Positions 25,501 to 37,500 of a DNA stretch of 64,000 nt are shown here, piece by piece. Made by a program: the position numbers and the translations under genes. The DNA is from Cyprinodon diabolis (Eukaryota > Chordata > Actinopteri > Cyprinodontiformes > Cyprinodontidae). The stretch is taken from NCBI GenBank assembly GCA_030533445.1, contig CM060069.1, positions 5,562,716-5,626,715 of the forward strand, in the 5' to 3' direction. Within the stretch, counting starts at the first letter, position 1; each line of letters begins with the position of its first letter. The notes beneath the pieces are model-generated. The model ran no database searches. It had not been told where the DNA came from and was given only the letters and a program-made list of their open reading frames with translations.

Positions 25501-28500
25501 CTCGACATGGCACGCAGTGTCTTTTAAAGGTGACACCAAGAGCCAGGTCAAATTTAAGGTTTCAAAATTAAGGAAAAGTGTGGTCACATTCAGCATACAA
25601 ACTTCTGAAAGTCCTTTAAATATGAAATCATTCGCCTGGAACAGACTGAGAGGAGAAACAATGGAGTAGAGCCACCAATTCAACGACTTGTTCATGAAGA
25701 AAAGCGGCTGTTAAAGTCCCTGTGATTTGATTAGAAACGTCTATGATCTAAAGATCTGCTGCCTTCATGAACACACGTTATTGTCCTTTCTCAGTGTTAT
25801 ACTTATTCACCTGCATGGTTCACTGTTACTTTCACACAGAAATACTGGGATTAAACAGTTGGGATTAAACAGTCCTGCTTGGATTATGTTGTGCAATAAT
25901 GTGATCTCCATTTATATATATCTATATATGTCCTTATATTTTAGATTTTAATGCCTATTTTGATGGCTGTGAAAAATTTAAAGATCCTTAGTTAGGCTTT
26001 TTAGTTTGTTTATTGCAAAATAAAAAATGAATCTACATAATCATATCGTAATTTACTAATCCAGTCATACACCAAAATGGTTTGGATTAATATACAAAAC
26101 GTTTAGATATATAGTCATTTTAATTATTAATATAAAATATCTTATATTTCCTAATTGAATTTCTGGTTGTATTCAAAATTCTAATAACAGAAAAGTATCC
26201 AAATACTTTGACATTTTAGATGAAAAAAGGTAACTGCATATTTACTTCGACTAGTAAGTAGTTAATTTTATTGGGCAGTAATTGAGCTAGAATCTAATGT
26301 TTCTGATCCGGGGTTCTTAAAGTGTTTAGGATCCAGATCCTTCCCTGGAGAAGGCTTTACTCTTTATCTCTGGTTTTATGAACTGTTGTTTTTTCTTAGC
26401 AATTCCAGTTCCTGCAGACGACGGTTACCTGCTCTTTGAGCTTCTTTATCTCAGAGCGAGTCAAGCAGTCAGCTTTAGCGATGAGAGGAACCAGGTTGAC
26501 TTTATCCTGGAGGGCCTTCATGAACTCTACATCAATGGGACGAAGCCTGTGAGAAGATTTTATTACAAAATACATTTAATACGATAAAATCTATATTTTC
26601 CATCTGACAGATTTTCTCTGTTTTTGATTTTTTTACTTTAATATTTTACATAATATACCAAGTTTAATATACCAGTTGGAACAGAGAGCCTGTTCAATTG
26701 GAAAAACAGATTTTAGAAATAACTCAGATAGTCTTTGTCTGATATTTAAATGATATATATATAATCTGAAACATGTAAAAATTTAAGACAAATGCTGAAA
26801 GTGCAGAAATGTGCCATGTAGACACATATGAATGTCTGTCTGTGTGTCTGTGGGTGTGGTACCCTTGTCCGAATGGAGATATAAAGTAGAGGCAACAGTG
26901 GACCCGGTTGTCCTGGATGTTCTTCCTGTTTAGCCCACTTTCATCCCTGAAGTATTGCTCAAACTGCTGGTTGATGTAGTCTGTTACTGGGATCCAGCTG
27001 TAAAACACCACCAAACATGCTTTAATTATAAACAGCAGGAAACATAAAGATTCAACCGATACTGGAAGGGTTGGAAAACAGTAGGAGCAGAGAGGGTGAT
27101 AAAAACATCTCCATTAGGGTGGATATATGAGTGTGTATAGGGCTGAATCCCAAACCACCCCCTAACCACTAACCCTTAACTTTTCTCTCCACTGTTGCTA
27201 CAAGCATGCTTAATGTGAGGGATTGCCTTCAAGTCAATGAGTTGATGCAATCAACTGGTTTTCCTTAGATAGAAACTTTAAATCAATTAGACTGGATGAT
27301 CTGGTTGAATTGTAAACTGCCTTGAGATGACGTGTAGTGAATTGGTGCTATATAAATTAACTTAAATTAAATTAGATTAACTATCAAGTGTCACTTGTGA
27401 TACAGTCCCACTCACAGCTGTGGAGGGTATACTATAAATGTGAATGGAACGGCCTCTTCACTTTAACAGAAAGGGAAAGCAGCCGTTACTATGGCAACAC
27501 AACAACACCTTATGTAGCTGTAGCTCTGTGGCGCGAAATTAATATAACATCAAACATTTGCCATTTTCTTAAAAATGAATCTATACAGTCAGATAAAACT
27601 ACTGCAAGGAGGAGCTGCCATTTAGGGATTAATTACATCTTTTTTCATTTTTCTAACTTGTGATTTTGTTTCAGTGTTATGAAGAGGCAGTAAACCAGCA
27701 TAACTTACATTTGAACACACGTTTTTTCCTTCCGCTAAAGCGAGCCTGCACTGATGCAGACTTGCTATACAGTAGGGGCCATTCAAAATGGCGCTTCCTA
27801 GTCAAACGCCAGCTGAATCCCATCTCACTTCCCTGCAAATCCCAGCGAAATCCCATCCAACTTGCAGCCACTGTTCTTCTCCTGGGCATGCATATTTTTT
27901 ACTCTGACTCCAACCTTTCACTGAATTACAAGGTCTGACCAGGAGATAACGCTTCTCTTTAGATCTCGATGTCCACAATTCATGACAAAATATTTTAGTA
28001 CAAAGATTGACGTTTAAAAAGGAATTGTAGGGGAACCAGCCAAGGGCCCATTATAGTTCAGCAGTTTAGCTAAAAGCCCTACCCACAACAGGCTTTGTGA
28101 CGGCCCCTAATGTGGTAGACTGTCTACAAGAACTCGCAAACGGAAGGTTAGTGCTCAGGGTTAGTGCTTAGGGGCCGGTTTAAGATTCCGCCTATGACTA
28201 CAGGCAAGCCATTGTGACTACAGATGCGTGCATAGTTGAGTAGTTTAGCTATATTCGGCACTGTACTATAGGGTATCTATATACTCATCCCAAAACTACA
28301 GCCTGTTTGCTCAGGATTTCAAATGGGGGCAAAATGTGGGAAAGTTTCATTCATTCTCTTGTCTTTTTCCAGAATATGAAAAGAAAATCAGTCAAATCCA
28401 ACTTTATAACTCTTTGTTACTCTGTAAAATCCTCAAAATCCACACTGTGTCAATATATAGACTGCATGTTGTTGTTTTTTTCTATCTCTACTTATGTTTC

Positions 28501-31500
28501 ATTCTGACCTTGTTGCCAATATTTAAACTGTTTGAATCAATGAGCTTCAGGTTGTTTACCAAAGTCTATCTATAGTCTATTATTGTTTTGATTTGATCTG
28601 AAGTTAATGCAACGCTAAACTAGAGCGGGCTGAGCCAGAAATGTAAAAAATATGTTTTACTTACTGTACAATTTAAATCCTAAGCCTGATGAGGAGATGT
28701 ACTGGAGGTTCAGATGCACACAGACTGGCATTAAAATAAACAATTGCACAGCTTCCTTTCATTTATTTATGTTTTTTTTTCTTTTTCCTCCTATCTTTTT
28801 CTCCTGTTAGCAGTGATTTCTACATCATTGTTATCATGGCTGACCAATGAGTATGACGTGAAATACACACATACCTTCTCTGTTTTCAGAAATCCATGCT
28901 GATTCAAAGAACCAGACTATTGCAGATGTTTTTCCAGGAGGCTGTAATCATCAGCTTCAGCCTCATCAACCAGTCAGAATGCATAGCCATGTTTATTTGC
29001 ATTGGAGAAAAAAAGTCCTCCACTTTCTATTCATTAAATCTGACACAAGGTAGGAGAATTTATTTTTTAATCATTAGTTCTCCCATGGAAAAAAAATACG
29101 CCCTGAATGGGGAGCCATATAATCTGCTTTAAAAACGCAGCAGGATGTTGGCACATAACAGAAATATAAAACAAGGTAACAGCAGAATATCTCTAACGCT
29201 CTGCTCTCTATGCCTTTTCTCATAGCAGCTTCATCTGGTCTGTTCCTGTTTGGCTGTGACTCCATCCTGGAGAGAAATAGCAGCTGTGCTGCTGCCATCA
29301 ACACCTTTGTTTATAGATGTTGGAGATCAGCCTGTTTTCCAGTGTAGTCCTGTTTCTCTGACCGTGACTGGCTGGTTGTGCTCTCTTCATCCTCTGGCAT
29401 GGGAGCTGGCTCAGAGCTCGTCTGCCTGGCTGTGTGTTTCCTGGATGGGGCTGCCTTTTACAGCTGCTTTCTGTATCTCTGCTTCTGTCCCTTTGAACCC
29501 CAGTCGGCCTCGGCAGATGGCCGCTCTCACTGAGCCTGGTTCTGCTGGAGGTTACTTGCTGTAAAAGGGAGTTTTTCCTCTCCACTGTCGCTACAAGCAT
29601 GCTTAGTGTGAGGGATTGCCTTTGAGTCAATGGGTCGATGCAATCAACTGGTTTTCCTTAGATAGAAAACTTTGAATCAATCTGACTGGATGATCTGGTG
29701 AACTGTCAAGTGCCTTGAGATGACGTGTTGTTACAGTATATGAAGCTATATGAATAAACTGAATTGAATTAACTTAAACTGAATTAAAGAATAGAGAAAG
29801 TATGAGCTAAAAGCCAATGTGGGCTGAAATAGAGAATCAAACAAATGTTGGGTTTTTTTTTGTCTTAAATTTCTTAAAATACGTGTATTTATCCTTAATT
29901 TCAGTAGGTAAATAAGATTGATCTGCAAATGGAATCAGTATTTTTACCCTCAAAATAAGATAGATATTATGCACGTGAAATAAGAGACTGCTATTATTTT
30001 TTCTTATTTTAGATGTAAATTGTCTTATACCATTTGCAAATGGAATACACTGCAAAAAACTATCTAGAAATAAGTCAACATTTTGTAAATTAAATGTATT
30101 TACCCTTAATCGGAGTGGTTCAAAAGGCTGATTCGCCAATAGAATGAGTATTTTTAGTGTTAAGATAAGATAATTAGATAATACGCACTTGAAATAAGAC
30201 AATTCAATTAGTTTTCTATTTTTTAATGTAAATAAATTTTTTCCATTGGGAACAATTCAAGAAAAAAATTCACTTATTTTAAGACTTATCTAGATTTCGA
30301 TTTTTTTCTAGTGTGTAGATGCATTCTGGAAAGAAGACATCTTACCACTCTGTGTTATTAACAGCATCTCCAAAACCCGGCACATCCACAATGGTCAGTT
30401 TGAGCTTCACGCCCTTCTCCTCGATGTCCACTGTGTGCTTTGTGATGTCCACCGTCTGTTTGATGCGCTCTTTTCAGGGGAAAACAGTGCAGTAACATAG
30501 ATATTGAAGCTAGATCAGTAGGAAAAAAACAATGTAAAACCTGAGTGATGGATTGTGGACTCACCCTCAGCGTTGAGCAGCTTCCTTTCTTTGTACAGAT
30601 CGGTAAGGAACAGGCTGTTGACCAGTGTGGATTTCCCCAGGCCAAACTCACCTGTGTCACAAAAGGTGCTCTTGTTCCAGTTTATCTATTTAATTTTTAA
30701 ACTGATTCAACAATCCTAGGCTCTCCTCACCTGCCACCATGAGGGTGAAATCAAACCCTTTTTTCACCGACTTCCTGTGCAGCTGGTTCGGCAGAGTCGC
30801 GAAGCCCACATACTCTTTGTCCTAGAAGCAAGCAAACGGTGCTGTTAGGGGACATGGTCAATACATAATAAAATAAGGAAGGCCTGAATATGGAGGCATG
30901 AAGAGACTTTCTACAGTGAGTGGATCCAGAGAAGAAGAAAAGCACAAAGACTGATTTAAATGAAGCAGATCACTATCAGCTGTGCTGCTTCCATCAACAC
31001 CTTTGTTTATAGATGTTGGAGACCGGCCTGTTATTCAGTGTACTCCTGTTTCTCTGACTGTGACTAGCTGGATGTGCTCTCTGGCTCGAAGCTCGTCTGC
31101 CTGGCTGTGTGTTTCCTGGATGGAGCCGCCTTTCACAGTTGCCTTTTGTATCTCTGATGGCTGCTCACACTGAGCCTGGTTCTGCTGGAGGTTTCTTCCT
31201 GTTAAAAGGGAGTTTTTCCTCTCCACTGTCGCTACAAGAATGCTCAGTGTGAGGGATTGCCTTTGAGTCAACAAGTCGATGAAATCAACTGGTTTCCCTA
31301 AGATAGAAAAAATTTATTAACCTGACTGTATCATCTGGTGAACTGTAGAGTGCCTTGAGATGACATGCTTTGTGAATTGGCGCTATAGAAATAAACTGAA
31401 CTGAATTGAACCCCCATTCCTCAGGCGCCTCACTCTTTGCAGCAATGTAAAATGCTGCTCAGGGTCAGATTCTGATTCTTAGTCCATTGTTTTGATTTTG

Positions 31501-34500
31501 AGCCTCTATCTACACCTGAATGTCTAAATCACACCCCCACAAGGATCTGAGAAATGCAAACCATAAAGCTGCATCCCTGCTGCTAGTTAAGAGCCCAAGC
31601 AGCATGAAACACAGTGAAGGACGAAGAGCAAAACAAGAGAGAAAGCTTGAAAAACTAGCATAAAATAAACCATACTTAGAGGATACAAAAAAGTCAGAAG
31701 TGAGCAGCAAGCATTACGGAGCTGTAACAGATTTATTTCACTTCCCTTTGTTTTCCTCCCACATTTTATTACATTAAAACTAGAGAAAGATTAGACTAAT
31801 ACAGGTCTATAAGGCTGATGATGATATATGACATTAGAGAAATCGATACCACATTTGTACTGCTGAGGTTTTAGGAACAAATCCTAAATAAAATGTATTA
31901 CTTTTTTCTTCCTCCATTTACATGATAAAAATGACAGAATGAAAACAAAACTTTTTTAATAACTCAGACAAAAGATGAACAATATATTGCTAATGGACGG
32001 AGCAGCAGTGCAGGAGCTTCACAGACCTCAGACATGGCTGCTGAATACACCATAGAATCTGAATACCATGCTATAAAGTAGAAGTCCGGTCAGCAAGGAA
32101 TAATCAATGGATCATTATTTATATTTAAAACTAATATGTTCACAGTGATTTAATGAATTTAGCGTTAATCAGTAAGATAATAAAAACAATCATTTTTGTT
32201 GCAATCACTGAGTCTGGGAGCGGCCATTTTTGTCCAAATATAGTAACACCTCACTCTTGACATCTTCCAGCAGTGACGTCACGGTACGGTAAGCCTAGCG
32301 CCATTCTCCCCGCTTTACAAGCAGAATCAATGGGAACTACTGGACACATCTGCAATCAACAACAATTATTGAAGATTTCCAGAGGACTTCACCATTGAAA
32401 TTCACCAGAGCTATAGTGAAACTGACAATGCCCACGTGCATGGCAGCTGGATGTTGGAATACTAATATGGAATAATAGTAAAAGTGAAAAAAACATTAGT
32501 TATTACCGTACACCTTTACGTTATATGATCCTCCACGGACGGTTTCGAAGAAGAACATTTTGAAGAAGAACATTTTCAAGATGACTTGGATAATAGCGCG
32601 TTGTGACAAACACCAGATGCAGCACTGGGACTTGATCAACAGCCGATACCGCACCGTGACGTCACAAACCAGTAGGTGGCAGTAGTGTTCTTTGACAAAC
32701 ATGGATGCCTCCATTAAAGCACATTCAAATGAAAATTACTCTTAATTAAAAACACTTATCATTTATTGAACAGTATGTCATAATTTCATGATTAAAGTTC
32801 TTTGAGAAGTTTGAATTCTGAATATGACTGGACTTTTCCTTTCACCATCAAAAACACACCAATATCAATATCAAAATATCGGCCAGTTGCTAAATGTAAT
32901 CCAGATTAATCGTTAGGCATGGCTAATGATCTATAGCATAAGACACCAACACACAAAGGAGAACAGATCCAAGGTTCACTCTGAGTGAACCACTTTGGAT
33001 CAACGCATCTCTACAAACATGCAGAGACGAGTTCAGGTCAAAGTTCACTCCCAAAGCCTCTATTGTTATCGGGTTTTTTTTATTCCTTCTAGCAGAAATC
33101 CATCCTTCCTTCCTTCAGTATGATAGCCTAGTTTTACTGAAACAAGGACGCCCGGAATCACTGACTTCCAGGAGTTGATATCAACGTGTTCTTTCTAGAA
33201 GTGGAAAACTTATTTTTTTTTAAATACAGATAGTTATAAATAACCTCTGTTTTAATTAGAGCCAACACATGTTCAAAGTTTACACTATAGTAACATAACA
33301 GGCTCTGTTATAACAGAGCAGAGCCTGGTTCTGCTGGAGGTTTCTTCCTGTTCAAAGGAAATTTCCTCTCCACTGTCGCTACAAGCATCCTTTGTATTAG
33401 TGCCTTCGAGTCAATGAGTCGATGCAATCAACGGATTTTCCTTAGATAGAAAACTTTGAATCAATCTGACTGGATGATCTGGTGAACTATAAAGTGTCTT
33501 GAGATGGCATGTGTTGTGAATTGGCGCTATAGGGTTTGCCTAAACACTTTGGGCTAATTGTCTTTAGGTTAATATTCGTTTTTATTTCCTGTTTTTCTGG
33601 TGATGGTCCTGTCTGTGTCTATGTCTCTTAAATTGAGGAGGAATTTTGGAGAATCATGCTGAAGCCATTGAAGTCCACATTTCTGGGGAAGTTTGAACAG
33701 TTCTTACTACTCACAGTTGTTTTTTTGACCTGATTCGTTGCATTTTGTGTTTCCTCTGTTCTATCATGGAACCCACTCGAACCTTAGTACTTTTATTTAA
33801 CCCTTTTCTCTGCTACTTGTTAAACTTGTCAAGTGTTTCTAGAAGTTTCAAATGAATAAAGTCCTGTAGTCTTAAAATGCATATTTAAAAATAAATGCTT
33901 TAAGCAGAGCTTTTTTTGTTTGTTCTACAAAATAAAAATCTAATTAGTTTTACTGGTAGTTTTTTTATTCATTAACTAAATAAAAAACAAAATCAGGTTC
34001 ATTTTCTCTAAGACTTTAATTTTCAGGTAAAGAAATAAGTAAATACTTTAAAACATAACAATCTCGGTTGATCAATAAAAAAATAAATTATTAATTTCAG
34101 GCATAGTGGTCACTATGCATGAAAATAATGTTTCAATATATGTTATACATTCAATATATGTTATTGTTGCATCATCCCATTCAGAAAAATCTCATTAGTC
34201 GATCATTGCAATGGAAGAAAGTAATTGAAACCAAGATGGCTGACACACAGGGGGAAAGACTAAATACCTCGGCTATTTCAGCTTCTACAGGGGAGCAGAG
34301 GAACAACCATTCCAACAGAATACCATATCACCACTATAAAACTGAACTACAACTATATCTATGCAACTACTTTGTTGATGCACTCCAAAAACAATCTAGA
34401 AATAAGTAAATCGTCTTAAATGAGTGTATTTAACCATAATTTGATTAGGTAAATAAGATGATTTGCCAAAGGAATGACTATTTTTACTCTCAAAATAAGA

Positions 34501-37500
34501 AAATTAGATGACATAAACTTGAAATAACACAATGGAATTGTTTGTTGTTTTTTTTCTTATTTAAAATGTAAATTGTCTTATTCGATTGGCAAAATCAATT
34601 CAAGAAAAAATGCCCTTATTTTAGGAAAAAATTACTTCTTTAGATTTCCCTTTTTTCCAGTGTATACTGATTTTTTAACAGTATAAGATGCATAGTACTC
34701 TTGAGTGGACAGATAAATATTTATTTATAGAATAAAGATAGATGTTTTCTTTTTTATAAACTTGTTTTACATTCCTAAGGATGTATAAAAACCATGACTG
34801 ACTTTATCATAACTCATACATGAAAGGGATAAAACAGTTGCCTTATTGTTTTATGTTGATAGAGCAGAACGTGTTTATGAACACTGCACAGCTTTAACCC
34901 AGTTCCACGAAGGAAACACTAACAGACAACAATAATGAATGTGTTGGATGGGGGGTGTTATGGTTTGGGGTGATGATGCTCCCTTTAACATTCCCATACC
35001 TCCGGTAGCACCCCCCCTCCCCATGCCTGCCTAGAACAGTCCCTGCTTTCCCTCCCTTACAGCATGAATTAGCCCATGAGCCTCTATCTGAAGTAGGTCA
35101 TGATAATGAAGCCTAAATTAAAAATAACTGAACAACAGTTGCATATTTAATCAAATGATCCTTTGAATAAGATATAACTGAATGTTAGTTATACCCAAAC
35201 AAAGGACTATTATTGGTTAGCTTGTTCTTCTTTACTGCTTGTTTCTATAACAGACGTTTTGAGAAGCCAAGGATGAGGAGAGTAAAAGGAGTTCCAGAAA
35301 GGAATATAATTACAATTCTCTTTATTTTATTTATTTTTTTGAGTTTTTACAGCTCTAGCGGCTCGTTTTTCTGACAGTAGCCTGACAGGAAAGGGGGTAT
35401 GAGTGAGGGGGAGAGACATGCAGCAAAGGAAGAAACCTCCAGCAGAATCAGGCTCGGTGTGAGAGGCCATCTGCTGAGGCCGACAGGGGTTGTTGGAGGA
35501 TGTAGAGAGCACATCCAGCCAATCACAGTCAAAGAAACAAGACTACACTGAAAAAAACAGGCAGATCTCCAATATCTCTAAACAAAGGTGTTTCCCTAAT
35601 TAAAAAGTGAAACTAATCAGATGTCGAAAATGTGGAATGTTTTATTTCTGTTTTATTTTTGTATATTTAAAGCGGGTATTTTTGTTTTTTGCAGCGTGGG
35701 TCAGGAGCCATTGCTGCAAAATGAAACAGCTCCCCCATAAAGCTTCAGAATAAAGTGCACAGAAATCTTTTGGTAGGTGGCTGCATTGATCTTTGACTTG
35801 ATAAAGGTCAACGTGTTGGTAAACCAACACCAGCAGACAACATGACACCTCAAAATATCCCCGACTACAGAAACTTCAGCCAACGTAGATTCTGGGACCT
35901 CTGTCTCCTTGTCTCCTGGGATTTTGTGGCACTCTGCTGCCGTGACTGTCTGTTAAAATGCTTTTTTTAAAAGAGCAAACCCCCATCCAGGGGCGGATTT
36001 TGGAAATGTGGGGCCCTAGGCAAAGACAGGCAGGGGACCCTCTGAACTGAGAAGACAACACATAGAACAGACCTATTATGCAGATACAGAATTTTTACAG
36101 AATAGACAACCATTATTTTTTTCTAGATTTTGTCCCTCTCTTCTTGTCCCTTTTGTTGAATGTTTTCCTTTCTATGTTTTGTACTCAGCTGACTTTTCAT
36201 GCTGTCCAAAAGGAATGAAATATTTTTTCCAATCTTCACTAAGATCACTTAGCTGATTGCTCCTTAGCAGAAAATAGCCACTAGATTTGGCACTAGGTGC
36301 TGTGTAGAAATAAAAGTGCTAAAGTATTATAATATTATAATATCATAAGCATTCTGATGGCATTTTAGTGGAAGGATTTTTATCAAAAACAAATGGAGCG
36401 AATAGCAGTGTTGCCAACTTTTGTTGCTATATTTAGTGACTTTTCAGACCCCTCTAGAATTTTTATTTTAAAAAAGCACCTAGTAAAACACCTAGCCACT
36501 ATTTTCTGCTACCGGAGACTTTGGCAACAACATCTAAAAGCAGCGAACTCTGCTCTCCAGAGCAAGTAGATTGGTAACCCCGCCTCCTGCTCTCCTCTAT
36601 CTTGTCTGCTGTCATGCAGCTATTATTCATGCATTACCATTGCTTATGGTTATTTCAGTGAGAAAGACAGATATATCATTGGACTCTTTATATTAAAAAA
36701 AACAAATAATAAGTATTTTCCATAGTTTTGAACATTTAACGTATCACCGGTAGGATGTGAATGATGTGTACAGTGATTTTAGTGAAGGTGCAGTACATAA
36801 TGGTTCTTGATTATTTATCCCAATAAAAAATACCCAAATATATAAAATATTATTTAATTGATATAAGAATAGTTGTATTATCACCAGGAGAATGTGAATG
36901 ATGTGCACAGTGATTTTGGTGTGGCTACAGTTTATAATAGTGTATTTATTGATAAATATATGCTTATAATGACACTGAAAAAATCTCTTAAAATAGAGTT
37001 TAGCAAATATTCCCAAAGTAAGAGTTGTGGTATGATCTAGATGAGGTAATCTATGTATCCTACAAGTTTGGTGGCACTACAATGATCTATAGTTTAATTA
37101 TTGATAATTATATGCTTATAATAACATAGAAAAATACTCTAAAAATAGAGTTTAGCAAATATTCTCAAAGTAAGATTTGTAGTATGATCCAGATGAAGTA
37201 ATCTATGTGTGCTACAAGTTTGGTGGCATTACGGTGATCTATAGTGTAGTTATTGCACATTTCATACTTATTGTAATAATAACATAGAGGTTCTATTTGT
37301 CATTTAGGCTTTGGGAAAGTCCTCAAAAGTATTATTTTCAAATCCAATAAATGTGGTATGAAAGACATGAGATACACATGAAATTAATTTGACAATAATC
37401 CACCTCTTCTTGGTGACGCTTTTGAATATTTCTATCTGGTTATTTCTGCGGTGTTGTAACTTGCAGACGGTCCCTAAGCATTTACAGAGGGGCAAGCTCT

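Larger units (their letters stand above)
27140..28195. mobile_element. DNA transposon with nested insertions, in septin intron
   Basis: The left edge GGGCTGAATCCCAAACCACC and the reverse complement of the right edge (GGCGGAATCTTAAACCGGCC) are related, suggesting inverted ends about 1 kb apart. A third fragment of the same edge lies at 41466-41500. Inside it sit a LINE tail (27181-27378) and the repeat at 27775-28060. Superfamily unknown. Confidence 0.5.
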
